From: Acetobacter estunensis
Lineage (GTDB): Bacteria > Pseudomonadota > Alphaproteobacteria > Acetobacterales > Acetobacteraceae
DNA length: 64,000 nt
Assembly: GCF_011516945.1 (NCBI RefSeq)
Contig: NZ_WOTH01000008.1
Coordinates: forward strand, 1 to 64,000
Reading direction: 5' to 3'
Part shown: piece after piece, positions 35,601 to 44,778 of the stretch
How positions within the stretch are numbered: position 1 is the first letter of the stretch
Layout of the letters: the number at the start of each line of letters is the position of its first letter
Program-made: the position numbers and the translations under genes
The notes under the pieces: model-generated
Told to the model about the DNA's origin: nothing
The model's database searches: none
What the model saw: the letters and a program-made list of their open reading frames with translations, nothing else

Positions 35601-37124
35601 ATGACTCGTCCATCACCGCGCACGATCGCCACCGCTACAGCTCTTGCCATGGCGACAGCCTTGGGCACGGGAGGGTGGATCTGGTTCCACCGTCAGGCCA
35701 ATCATGAATTGGTGGAAGCGCTCGAGGATGCACGCGCCCACCTGCCGTCCGATGTCACGCTGACATGGGGCAAGGCCACGGCCCAGCCCGCAAGCCACGG
35801 CGCGCGTCTGACGGACGTTGTTCTTCAGGAAGGCGATCTGACTATTTCAGCGGCCGCGCTGGAAATTGTGGGCGCGACACTGGGACCGGACAGAGGAACC
35901 GGTGTTTCGCCTTCGGCGGCCAACAGTCCTCTGCATTGCGATCATGTGGTGGCTTATACCTTGCGCGTAGGCAGTCCACACGGGCAGTTCGAAGCCCACC
36001 GGATGTCTCTCGACGGCCTGACGCTTCCCGCGCCTTCGGACGATCAGCTTGCGGGGTTGGTGCTCGATCATGGGGAATTGCACGATGCGAGTCTTGGGTT
36101 GCCCGTGCGGCAGGTGGCCATGGCTGCGAAGAAGCTGGATCTTGACCAGTATGGTGGCGGTCGTTTTGCCCGTGTGAGCGGACATGGGCTTACGGCCCGA
36201 AGCGAAGCTCCTCTGACACGCGAACTGGCCGTCTCCGAAGCTTTTCTCGACGGTGTCGATCTGGCGTCGGTTTTCGCGGATGAACTGGCGGGGCATGTGT
36301 CGACTCCCCGCGATGGCACGCGATCCTTTAGAATGGAAGGCGTGCTGCTCAAGGGGCAGACGGTGGCCACGGACCCTGCGCTACAGCCGCTGATGGCTGT
36401 GGGGAAAGGACATGCCTATCAATCCATCGCGAACCAGAAGGCGCGGATGACGATCAGTCTCGATCATGTGCGTTTGTGGCCGGTTCTCTCTTTTCTCCAG
36501 CTTTTCACGCATGACCGGGTGGATGGCGCGGTCGTTGCGAACGCCATCATCGACTACGAACAGGCCGTCACGCATGTCACCCAGCTTGATGTTCATGTGC
36601 ACGACTGGGGACGGCTGGATCTTGCGGGCGATTTCACTTCAGGCGCACGGAACCTCAGTTGGTTGCCGCCACTTGAGCAGTTCACTCATCTGGATATGTC
36701 GTGGCGTGATGCCGGTCTCGTGCCACGTCTGTTAAGCAACGCGGCGGTCAAGCAGGGCATGGACCCCGATGCGTATGTCGCTTTGCTGAGCCGCTCTCTG
36801 GCACCCGCTGGTGCGGCAGCGAATGGTGCAGGCGTGCAGCTTGCCCATTATCTGAACGACCCTTCCGCTGGTCCGCTGACCGCCACACTGGCGCCTTCTA
36901 CGGCCTTGCCTGTGAGTTCGCTGCTTGAACTGAAAGCCCTTCCATTTCATCCGGAAATCGCCGGAAAATTTGGCCTGTCGCTTCGGGCGCCCGTCGGGGC
37001 GAACAGCCGTCCACTCCCGGATACGGAACCCGACGACCCGAACATGACGACGGATGAGCCGGTCGATCCGGAAGTGCTTGCCCCTGCTGATCCACCAGCC
37101 CCACCCGCTGGAGCGGAGCACTGA
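35601..37124 (+). CDS. Large membrane-anchored hypothetical protein (periplasmic, beta-rich)
   Basis: A 507-aa protein with an N-terminal helix (ATATALAMATALGTGGWIWF) and a long periplasmic-looking region. Repeating short phrases such as ARLTDVVLQEGDLTISAAALEIVGATL and HRMSLDGLTL resemble the layered beta structure of DUF2125/AsmA-like proteins, but I cannot name a family with confidence. The last 35 residues are Pro/Asp-rich and probably disordered. The ribosome binding site is poor. It is followed after five bases by an NAD-binding protein gene. Confidence 0.6.
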   Translation: MTRPSPRTIATATALAMATALGTGGWIWFHRQANHELVEALEDARAHLPSDVTLTWGKATAQPASHGARLTDVVLQEGDLTISAAALEIVGATLGPDRGTGVSPSAANSPLHCDHVVAYTLRVGSPHGQFEAHRMSLDGLTLPAPSDDQLAGLVLDHGELHDASLGLPVRQVAMAAKKLDLDQYGGGRFARVSGHGLTARSEAPLTRELAVSEAFLDGVDLASVFADELAGHVSTPRDGTRSFRMEGVLLKGQTVATDPALQPLMAVGKGHAYQSIANQKARMTISLDHVRLWPVLSFLQLFTHDRVDGAVVANAIIDYEQAVTHVTQLDVHVHDWGRLDLAGDFTSGARNLSWLPPLEQFTHLDMSWRDAGLVPRLLSNAAVKQGMDPDAYVALLSRSLAPAGAAANGAGVQLAHYLNDPSAGPLTATLAPSTALPVSSLLELKALPFHPEIAGKFGLSLRAPVGANSRPLPDTEPDDPNMTTDEPVDPEVLAPADPPAPPAGAEH

Positions 37125-37129
37125 ATCAG

Positions 37130-38011
37130 GTGCCGGACGTTGTTCACGTCATTGGAGCCAGTGGACGTTCGGGGGCGGCGCTTTGCCGCGCCCTGACGAC
37201 ACGTGGCACGCATGTTGTGCCGGTCATTCGCAATGGTGCGCGATATGCCGCGGCTTTTCCCGATGCATCGGTTGGATCCGAGTTTGAGGAGGCTCCTCGG
37301 ATTGCCGATTTGACCGATCCTGTCTCGGCTCTTGCGTCGGTATTGGCGGATGCCACTGTCATTGTCTGTACGGCCCATGCCCGCAATATCCCGGCCTTGG
37401 TGGCAGCGGCTCCCAAGGCTGCGCGTCTCATCTGTCTTGGGAGCACGCGCAAATTCACACACTGGCCGGACGCTCACGGAAACGGTGTGCTGAAAGGAGA
37501 GCGCGCTCTTTTCGCATCGGGGCGCGACGGCGTCATTCTTCATCCCACCATGATTTATGGAGCGCAGGGCGAGGATAACGTGCAGCGACTGGCGGCTCTC
37601 CTGAGTCGCCTGCCTGTCGTTCCGCTGCCTGCAGGTGGACGGGCGCTCGTTCAGCCCATCCATCAGGACGATGTGACGGCCAGTCTTCTGGCAGCTATCG
37701 ACCGGCAATGGGTAGGACCGCACGCAGTGGTCATCGCGGGGCCGGTGGCCGTGGCGTACCGCGATTTTGTAGCGCTGGTGGCGCGTGCCGCAGGTATGCC
37801 GTCCCGGTTCGTGCTGGCTCTTCCCGGTAGTGTGCTCATGGCAGCGGCGGTCGCAACAGCGTGGTTACCGAAATGCCCCTCCGTTGGACCGGGTGAGATA
37901 CGACGCTTGCTGGAGGACAAAAATTTCGACATCTGGCCGATGATCAATCAACTGAATGTGGTGCCCCGATCATTGGAAACAGGGCTGGGCCAGTTGTTCC
38001 TCAGGAGATGA
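37130..38011 (+). CDS. NAD(P)-binding epimerase/NmrA-like protein
   Basis: A 293-aa protein starting at GTG with a Rossmann motif HVIGASGRSGAALCRAL at residues 6-22. Later motifs include CLGSTRKF, HPTMIYGAQGEDNV and LVQPIHQDDV, a pattern seen in atypical extended SDRs such as the NDUFA9-like (complex I accessory) group. No catalytic YxxxK is evident, so it may bind nucleotide without dehydrogenase activity. It is almost contiguous with the upstream anchored protein and may be cotranscribed. Confidence 0.7.
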   Translation: MPDVVHVIGASGRSGAALCRALTTRGTHVVPVIRNGARYAAAFPDASVGSEFEEAPRIADLTDPVSALASVLADATVIVCTAHARNIPALVAAAPKAARLICLGSTRKFTHWPDAHGNGVLKGERALFASGRDGVILHPTMIYGAQGEDNVQRLAALLSRLPVVPLPAGGRALVQPIHQDDVTASLLAAIDRQWVGPHAVVIAGPVAVAYRDFVALVARAAGMPSRFVLALPGSVLMAAAVATAWLPKCPSVGPGEIRRLLEDKNFDIWPMINQLNVVPRSLETGLGQLFLRR

Positions 38012-38028
38012 ATCCCGCCTCCGCCGGG

Positions 38029-38352
38029 TTACTCATCCTTCCATTCGCTGAAGACCAGATAGCCTTTGTGGCCTGTATCCATCTTGTCGAAATTGGAGCG
38101 CAGAATGCTTTGTTGCTGACCGGGAAACATGGTGCGAAATCCGGCGGCCCGCCAACTGTTTTCCTTTTCGAGAATGGCCGTGACGCCCACACGAAACTCA
38201 TCCCATGAGATATGTCCGTCGTGGTTCGCGTCCACTTTCTCGAAGGTGCTCTGGCGTTCCGCTAGTTCTTCAGAGCTGCCGGGTTTCGGCGCTGCGGAGC
38301 AGCCGCTCAACAGACTGCCGACCACCGCAGATGCGAGAAACGACCGGGACAT
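38029..38352 (-). CDS. EF-hand lipoprotein
   Basis: A 107-aa protein started at ATG 38352. Residues 1-18 form a lipoprotein signal (AVVGSLLSGC), giving a lipid-modified Cys18. A canonical EF-hand loop is at residues 41-52 (DANHDGHISWDE), and a second, less perfect loop is near the C-terminus (DTGHKGYLVFSEW). It probably binds calcium at the envelope. Unlinked in function to panBC, whose genes start downstream of it on the same strand. Confidence 0.78.
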   Translation of the reverse strand: MSRSFLASAVVGSLLSGCSAAPKPGSSEELAERQSTFEKVDANHDGHISWDEFRVGVTAILEKENSWRAAGFRTMFPGQQQSILRSNFDKMDTGHKGYLVFSEWKDE

Positions 38353-38485
38353 GATCCGGAGTCCGCATGGAAACAAGGCTTTTTCCCTTCTTCGATGACT
38401 GTCGTAAACGCATGGTCGCATTTCCGGCTTCCATCCCCCAAGGCATGGCAGGTTTCATTTTCCTGCAAGGGTGTTGGGGACAGAC

Positions 38486-39322
38486 TCAGAACTGGACGAC
38501 ATAGTTGTCCAGCAGCCTTGTGGCGCCCACCCGTACGGCAAGGGAGATGACAGCTCCATCAATGAGGTGATCGAGTTCCTGCATCGTCAAAGGGTCGGCA
38601 ATACTGACATAGTCAACGACAAGAGCCGGCTCGCGGGCAAGTGTGTCGCGGATTATGGCCCGCAGGCGAACTGGGTCACGCTCGCCTGCGGCGATCTCAG
38701 TGGAGGCGGCGCTGAGGGCGGCCGATAGCATGACGGCGCGCGACCGTTCCGTCTCATTCAGATAAGCATTGCGGCTGGAAAGGGCGAGGCCGTTCGCACT
38801 GCGGACGATATCGCCGATCACGATCTCCACCGGGATATCCAGATCGCGCACCATGCGCCGAATAACGGCGCATTGCTGGGCGTCTTTTTGTCCGAAATAT
38901 GCATGGGTCGGCTGCACGATGTTGAAGAGTTTGCTCACGACCGTCGCCACGCCGGCAAAATGACCGGGCCGTAACGCGCCCTCCAGTGGTTGCGCCACCG
39001 GCCCCACATCGATGCTCGTGGCAAAACCGGGCGGATACATTTCTTGTGGCGTTGGGGTGAAGACGAACGCCACGCCTTCTTTCTGAAGCAGATCCAGATC
39101 GCGTTCCAACGCACGAGGATAACGGTCCAGATCTTCATCAACTGCAAATTGCGTGGGATTGACGAAAATGCTTACAGCAACCGTGTGGCATTCCGTGCGC
39201 GCTCGGCGAACGAGACTCAGGTGACCTTCGTGCAGAAAGCCCATGGTGGGCACGAAGCCAAGTTTTTCCGTGAAGGAACGACGCCCAGCGCGCAATTCGG
39301 CAATGGAGGAATATACCTGCAT
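38486..39322 (-). CDS. panC: Pantoate-beta-alanine ligase
   Basis: A 278-aa pantothenate synthetase that joins pantoate and beta-alanine using ATP. The nucleotidyltransferase motif PTMGFLHEGHLSLVRRA is at residues 25-41, with FVNPTQFA, YFGQKDAQQ and a KMSKS-like ALSSRNAYL. Second gene of a panB-panC pair, separated by four bases. No panD nearby. Confidence 0.96.
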   Translation of the reverse strand: MQVYSSIAELRAGRRSFTEKLGFVPTMGFLHEGHLSLVRRARTECHTVAVSIFVNPTQFAVDEDLDRYPRALERDLDLLQKEGVAFVFTPTPQEMYPPGFATSIDVGPVAQPLEGALRPGHFAGVATVVSKLFNIVQPTHAYFGQKDAQQCAVIRRMVRDLDIPVEIVIGDIVRSANGLALSSRNAYLNETERSRAVMLSAALSAASTEIAAGERDPVRLRAIIRDTLAREPALVVDYVSIADPLTMQELDHLIDGAVISLAVRVGATRLLDNYVVQF

Positions 39323-39326
39323 GATG

Positions 39327-40178
39327 TCAGCCCTTCTTGGGAGGAAGGGCGGTCAGGGCTGCGGTCAGTTCGTCCTCGTCCATTTTCGCGCTTTGTTTGT
39401 CCGTGGGAAAGGTGCCGCTTCGGACTTCATTCACATAAGTGCGGATGGCGTCTTCCATCGCAGCACCGATTTCCGCAAACCGCTTGGCGTGACGGGGAGA
39501 GCGGCCTTCAAACAGTCCAAGGACATCGTGCCAGACCTGCACCTGCCCATCGCATTCAACACCCGCGCCAATGCCGATCACGGGAATGTCGAGCCGTTCG
39601 GACACCGCTTTTGCCAGTGGTGCCGGGACGACTTCCAGCACAAGTGCGAATGCGCCAGCTTCCTGTAGGGCAAGCGCATCTTCCAGAAGTTTGCGAGCCT
39701 CTGCTGCCCGACGCCCCTGCACACGCAGACCGATCTGATGTTGGGACTGTGGCGTCAGACCGAGATGCCCCATGACGGGAACACCGAATTCGACAAGACG
39801 ACGTATCTGTGGGACGGCGCAGGCGCCACCTTCCAGCTTGACGGCTTGCACACCACTTTCCTGCATGAGACGCTGGGCGGATTGCACGGCATCCTCAATT
39901 GTTGCGTAGCTCAGAAATGGTAGATCCGCGATGACCAGAGCCTGTCGGCTTGCCCGCATGACGGCGCTGGCGTGATGGATCATATCATCAAGCGTGACAG
40001 GCAGCGTCGTGTCGTGGCCGAGCATGACCATGCCGAGAGAGTCACCGACCAGAAGCAGTGGAACGCCTGCACGCTCTGCAATCAAGGCAGATGAATAATC
40101 ATAGACTGTCACCATGGCGATGCGTTCGCCATCGTTTTTCATCTTCCCGACATCCGCAACCGTGATCCGCACACGCAT
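39327..40178 (-). CDS. panB: 3-methyl-2-oxobutanoate hydroxymethyltransferase
   Basis: A 283-aa enzyme that makes ketopantoate with methylene-tetrahydrofolate, the first committed step of pantothenate synthesis. Signatures: TVYDYSSALIAERAG, LVGDSLGMVMLGHDTTLPVTL (metal-binding Asp), VKLEGG, HLGLTPQS and IPVIGIGAG. An in-frame GTG at 40184 is an alternative start and has GGA seven bases upstream. PanB feeds PanC directly; the two genes are four bases apart. Confidence 0.95.
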   Translation of the reverse strand: MRVRITVADVGKMKNDGERIAMVTVYDYSSALIAERAGVPLLLVGDSLGMVMLGHDTTLPVTLDDMIHHASAVMRASRQALVIADLPFLSYATIEDAVQSAQRLMQESGVQAVKLEGGACAVPQIRRLVEFGVPVMGHLGLTPQSQHQIGLRVQGRRAAEARKLLEDALALQEAGAFALVLEVVPAPLAKAVSERLDIPVIGIGAGVECDGQVQVWHDVLGLFEGRSPRHAKRFAEIGAAMEDAIRTYVNEVRSGTFPTDKQSAKMDEDELTAALTALPPKKG

Positions 40179-40262
40179 CTCCACAAGCTTGTCCTATTTG
40201 GACAGTGTTCAGGGAGGATGTTGTGACTCACTCGTGGCGGAACGCCAAATGCGGACGAAGTC

Positions 40263-41645
40263 TCAGGTTCGTGTTCGCTCGGCATTCATGACGCAGCGAT
40301 TGCGTCCTTCCTGCTTGGCCTGCGCCAGCGCGGCATCCGCTTCATGAATCAGATGTTCATAATCGGGGTGACCATCGAAAGTTGCGAGGCCGATGGAAAC
40401 CGTGACTTTCGTTGCCCCCATCAAGGGTTTGTGGAAAACTTCGCTGCGGATGTGTTCTGCCACGCTGCTCGCTTCGCGCTCGTCCGTTTCCACGAGCACG
40501 ACAAGAAATTCCTCTCCCCCATGTCGGAAAACGAAGTCTCCGGGACGACATAGTCCGCTGATGATTTCCGACACGCTACGCAGGATCGAATCACCCTGAG
40601 CATGACCGAAGCGGTCATTGATGAGGCGAAAGTGATCAATATCCACCAGCAGCACGGTCAGGGGAAGATTGTTTCTCAGCGCGAGCGTGACTTCGCGCGA
40701 AAGAATGCTGGGAAGAAAGCGACGACTGAGGGTGGAAGTGAGGGGGTCGCGTCCGCCGGCTATCAGTTCATTTTCCGTGAACATATTGTTCAGGAGAAAA
40801 CCGATTTCCTGTTGGATTTCCTGCAGATTCTGGATTTCTGCTGGAGGGACGGGAAAAAGCTTTTCGATCCGGGGCAGAAGGTGATGATCGAGTTGGTCGA
40901 TCAATTCGTGAACCTTAGAAAACCCCGGCATTTTTCCAAAAAGAGGCGTGCCCTTGTGGGCCAGCCAAAGCCCGAAACCTGATTTTCCAAGAGTGGGCAG
41001 TGGTGGGGGATGAGCGCAGCAGATCGACAGAAGGATCTTGTGTCCCCAATCGAGCAACGCGGCTCTCTGGGCTTCTTTCTCCACTGCCAGATCCTGGCCG
41101 AGTGTGACGAGCCGACAGGCTTCGTCCGTGGCGATTTCCTTGCGGAAATCCTCCACAAATTCTCCCCCCATGATCTCCATCGCCATGTCGATCATGTTGT
41201 CCACATGCCGCACGACAGCGAGCAGGTCGGTCTGCAAGGTGAACTTCTCGAACAGCAGGGGACGCAACATGTCCTTCAGGATGCGTGCGCCATGCAGGAC
41301 CAGACGCATGGGCACACGGATGCGGGCATGCACCGCCCCCACCCGTTTCTGAAGCGCGATCAGAGCGGCCGGATCAGGAGGATGAAGCGAAAAAAGCGCC
41401 GTCAGCCACATCTTCAGGGCGTGGCCGAGCTGGTCTCGGACAATCTGAGTGGAGAGAAAGGCGGAGGCCGCCTCGTCATCGAGAAGAGCGGTGTAGAACG
41501 CTTCCGCACAATGCTCTGCGTATTCCCTGATAAGATGGGAGATTTCCAGACGGAGAGAAGGCTCAATCTGCCGGAGAATGGTGCTCCATTCGGTGATCGC
41601 ACAGGAAGGCGCGTCACATATTGGCTGATGGGCAGCCCCGTCCAC
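40263..41645 (-). CDS. Globin-coupled diguanylate cyclase (DosC/YddV-like)
   Basis: A 460-aa c-di-GMP synthase. The N-terminal globin-like sensor (about 20-160) has the candidate proximal haem ligand His106 in VGAVHARIRVP, a pattern shared with globin-coupled oxygen sensors. A middle helical linker (about 170-290) precedes the GGDEF domain. The active site is GGEEF at 376-380, and an intact inhibitory site RPGD (367-370) lies five residues before it, so product feedback is expected. GTG 41645 has AGGAG upstream. Oxygen-responsive c-di-GMP synthesis would suit an obligate aerobe. Confidence 0.88.
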   Translation of the reverse strand: MDGAAHQPICDAPSCAITEWSTILRQIEPSLRLEISHLIREYAEHCAEAFYTALLDDEAASAFLSTQIVRDQLGHALKMWLTALFSLHPPDPAALIALQKRVGAVHARIRVPMRLVLHGARILKDMLRPLLFEKFTLQTDLLAVVRHVDNMIDMAMEIMGGEFVEDFRKEIATDEACRLVTLGQDLAVEKEAQRAALLDWGHKILLSICCAHPPPLPTLGKSGFGLWLAHKGTPLFGKMPGFSKVHELIDQLDHHLLPRIEKLFPVPPAEIQNLQEIQQEIGFLLNNMFTENELIAGGRDPLTSTLSRRFLPSILSREVTLALRNNLPLTVLLVDIDHFRLINDRFGHAQGDSILRSVSEIISGLCRPGDFVFRHGGEEFLVVLVETDEREASSVAEHIRSEVFHKPLMGATKVTVSIGLATFDGHPDYEHLIHEADAALAQAKQEGRNRCVMNAERTRT

Positions 41646-41760
41646 TCTGTTCTCCTGTTTCCGCTACAAAATGAGGTGCCGCATTCGAGGCAAATGTACG
41701 CATCTCGTCATTAGGAGTATTGGAGAGGCATGTTAAAAAAAGTTTTATGCAGAGAGGTTG

Positions 41761-43908
41761 TCAGGTGACGGCGTCTTCAATCGCCTTGCGATAGTCGATC
41801 AGCGTGTTGGAGTGCCCCAGTTCGGTCGCGACGATCATCAGGCAGCCGATAATCATGGTGATCTTCGCACGTGCGGCATCGGGTTCTTCTCTTTCCAGCG
41901 TCATCAGGCGACTCAGAGCGTGGGTTACGGTTGCCCGCATGTCATCCATCGCGGCCGGATGACGCGCCAGGGTTGCGAACATCGTCTCCATTGTGGCCCG
42001 CGCATCGGCCGGAAGATCAGGATCGGCCGTCATACGGCGCGCCTGCATGAGATTGCGGCCCAGTGTCATCAGGGAAAAAGCACCGCGCAGCAGGTCGTTC
42101 ATCAGTTGCCCGGCAATGCGGCCTCCATTTGCAATGAGAATTTCCATATTTTCCACCAGCAGGCCGACCCACACCGGTTCTTCGACGCGCATGTCGGAAC
42201 GACTGATGCGATTCAGCATCCGTTTGCTGGAATGAACGAATGCCGAGAGAAAGGACGATAGGCTGAAGGGCAGGACATGCCGGAAAATCAGAACGCCAAA
42301 ACCCAGGCCGCACAGCAGGGGAAGGCTGGTGTTGAGCCACTGGATCTCGTCGATGCGTCCGTGGTTTTCGGGGCCGATCATATAAGGAAAGAAATTGACG
42401 AAGGAGGCAGCCATGGCGGCCGTCGCCGGGTTGCGGTTGGCAAGACCGCCGATCACCATCGGGATGCTGATAGCAAGGCAGAGCACCGGATAGTCGGAAG
42501 TGATGGGCATGACGAGAAAGACAGGGACAATGGAGAGAGCCACTGCCCACACCGCGCCATAGAGAAATGTCCGGCTGGCCAGTACCGTGTTGCTGAAGGA
42601 CGCAAACCGGGCGCACACCACGGCGACAAACATGTCGAACATCGCGCCCTGTGGCCAAGCCGTGATCTCCCAGATCATGGCCCCGACGAGCACGGCAAGC
42701 CCGGATCGCACGCCGTTGGCCCATGTTGCGCGCCAGTTGGGCGGGCGCACCAGCCGGGATTGGGCGGAGACGATCGCTTCAACCGGGTCGCCCACATAAC
42801 AGGCAAGAAGATGAGCCAGTTCGTCCAGAAGCAGCCCCGTTCCTTGCAGGATAACCCGGTCACGGAGCACCGGTGACAGGTTCTCCTGTGGTACGATCAG
42901 TGCGCTTTCGATTGTCAGAGTGCGTTCCACGTCGGCATGGCAGCGCAGTTTCAAGGCGCTCACGTCCTGCCGTAGCCGTATAAGGGAAGCGGGATCGGAA
43001 AGGCAGGCGGGCAGGCGGCCCAGCATGTCGGTTACGGCATTCAGCAGGGAGGCGGACAAACCCTGAGGCACATGGCCAGTGGCCACGAGACGACTGCGCA
43101 TGCCGACGCCACGCGACGTGAAGCGGGCGATCTGTCCAAGGGTACCGCGGGCATTGCGGACCGCCGGTTCACCTCGCCCAGTCTCGATGGCGCTGAATTC
43201 CATGCGGTCATTCAGAGCAATCGCCATGGAAAGGATTTGATGGATGTCACTTTCCGGAGGAGAGCGTCCCATCAGGATATCGCGCACGGCTTCCACCGAC
43301 TGGGCAATGATACGGTCGAGTTGTTCGTGGATGGCCTTACGCGCCCTCTCAGGCACATTCGGCACGAAAATCATCGCCACCACCATTTCGCACATGACGC
43401 CAAGCAGGATGTAAGTGCCGCGTGCGACGGCGATGTCGAACACCTGATCCTGCGCATCCACTGCCGAAATGGCGACGATGGCGCAGGTGTAGGCTGTCAG
43501 GACGAAAGCGTAGCTGCGGAAATTATGAACCAGTGTGCCACAGGCCGTGCATAGCCCGACCCACGTGGCCAGAAGCGGAAAGAACAGCCAAGGTTGCTGC
43601 GGCGTCATGGCCACGAGTGCCACGGCGGATGTGATTCCAGCCAGCGTGCCGATCACGCGCCAGTAGCCCTTGGAAATGCTTTCGCCACGTGTGCCCTGAG
43701 CCACGATCCATGCGGTCATTGCGGCCCATTGCGGCTGCCCCAGTTCCATCCAGAAGGCGATGGCCAGTGCCAGAAGAGACGCCAGGGTCGTGCGCAGGGA
43801 GAAGCCCAGCGCCGCGAGACGGGGAGCGAACAGCCAGCGCATGGAGGCGGGATCGATGCTCAGGCATCTGAAACAGCGATGGAAAAGATGCGTTGGCAGC
43901 AAAGGCAT
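41761..43908 (-). CDS. FUSC-family efflux/membrane protein
   Basis: A 715-aa protein with the doubled FUSC layout. An N-terminal block of about six helices starts at residue 30 (FSLRTTLASLLALAIAFWMELGQPQWAAMTAWIV). A cytoplasmic helical segment follows, then a second block near residues 380-530 (WANGVRSGLAVLVGAMIWEITAWPQGAMFD), and a long soluble C-terminus. Relatives include AaeB, which exports hydroxylated aromatic acids, and YccS. No membrane-fusion partner is adjacent. The start ATG lies only two or three bases from AGGAG, so ATG 43842 remains an alternative. Confidence 0.83.
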   Translation of the reverse strand: MPLLPTHLFHRCFRCLSIDPASMRWLFAPRLAALGFSLRTTLASLLALAIAFWMELGQPQWAAMTAWIVAQGTRGESISKGYWRVIGTLAGITSAVALVAMTPQQPWLFFPLLATWVGLCTACGTLVHNFRSYAFVLTAYTCAIVAISAVDAQDQVFDIAVARGTYILLGVMCEMVVAMIFVPNVPERARKAIHEQLDRIIAQSVEAVRDILMGRSPPESDIHQILSMAIALNDRMEFSAIETGRGEPAVRNARGTLGQIARFTSRGVGMRSRLVATGHVPQGLSASLLNAVTDMLGRLPACLSDPASLIRLRQDVSALKLRCHADVERTLTIESALIVPQENLSPVLRDRVILQGTGLLLDELAHLLACYVGDPVEAIVSAQSRLVRPPNWRATWANGVRSGLAVLVGAMIWEITAWPQGAMFDMFVAVVCARFASFSNTVLASRTFLYGAVWAVALSIVPVFLVMPITSDYPVLCLAISIPMVIGGLANRNPATAAMAASFVNFFPYMIGPENHGRIDEIQWLNTSLPLLCGLGFGVLIFRHVLPFSLSSFLSAFVHSSKRMLNRISRSDMRVEEPVWVGLLVENMEILIANGGRIAGQLMNDLLRGAFSLMTLGRNLMQARRMTADPDLPADARATMETMFATLARHPAAMDDMRATVTHALSRLMTLEREEPDAARAKITMIIGCLMIVATELGHSNTLIDYRKAIEDAVT

Positions 43909-44038
43909 GGCTCCTCATGCCACGGCTTTTGACGCATCTCTACATGTTCTGTCACACAAATGTGAAATGTCTTTCGGGTAGGCTTGGGGTGCTCACCTCG
44001 TTCCGTTAGAGTGCCCCATTATTTTCAGGGAGAATTCC

Positions 44039-44707
44039 ATGCCCGATGGTCGGCTGGTGCTTGGAAACCGGCGTTATTCCTCGTGGTCCCTGCGGGGCTG
44101 GCTTTCCGTGCGTCTGGCAGGTCTTGATGTGACGGAAGAAGTTGTTCCATTGCGCAAGGCCGACAGCGCAACCCGCATTTCCGCGCTCTCACCCAGTGGC
44201 AAGGTGCCGTATCTGGAGCATTGGAACGTCCGCGTGTGGGACAGCATGGCCATTGCGGAATACTGCGCGGAGATCGAACCCGCGCTCTGGCCGACCGACC
44301 CGGTTGAACGCGCTCATGCACGGTCTATCTCAGCGGAGATGCATGCGGGTTTTCAGGGTGTCCGTTCTTCCATGCCGATGAATCTCGGACGCGAAAACCG
44401 GCCACTGGCAGGTGGGATTTCCGATGCCGCGGCAAAAGACATCGCGCGGATCGATGCATTATGGGTGGAAACGCGGGATCTGTTCGGAGGAGAGGGCGAT
44501 TACTTCTTCGGGTGGGATCTGACCAACGCGGATGTCGCGTTCGCTCCTGTGGTGGCACGGTTCCTGAGTTATGGCGTCGCGCTTTCGCCCAAGGCGCAGG
44601 CCTATGCACAGGCGATCAGGCGGCATCCTCTTGTGCGGGAATGGTATGACGCGGCAGCGGAAGAACCGACCGCATGGCTTGTGGAGGATTTTGAAAATAT
44701 TTCATAA
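44039..44707 (+). CDS. Glutathione S-transferase family protein
   Basis: A 222-aa protein with an N-terminal thioredoxin-like domain (NRRYSSWSLRGWLSVRLAGL; SSWS supplies a possible catalytic Ser near residue 14, and SGKVPYLEH the cis-Pro) and an all-helical C-terminal domain (DLTNADVAFAPVVARFLSYG with the conserved N-capping Asp). This YSSWSLR variant marks a subgroup of bacterial GSTs of unknown substrate. AGGGAGAATTCC provides the ribosome binding site. Confidence 0.85.
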   Translation: MPDGRLVLGNRRYSSWSLRGWLSVRLAGLDVTEEVVPLRKADSATRISALSPSGKVPYLEHWNVRVWDSMAIAEYCAEIEPALWPTDPVERAHARSISAEMHAGFQGVRSSMPMNLGRENRPLAGGISDAAAKDIARIDALWVETRDLFGGEGDYFFGWDLTNADVAFAPVVARFLSYGVALSPKAQAYAQAIRRHPLVREWYDAAAEEPTAWLVEDFENIS

Positions 44708-44778
44708 GCTTGGCCCATCTTTTCTTAACGAAATACTATCAGTTAAGCCTGTTCTGCATCTAAGGGATAGACGTTGCC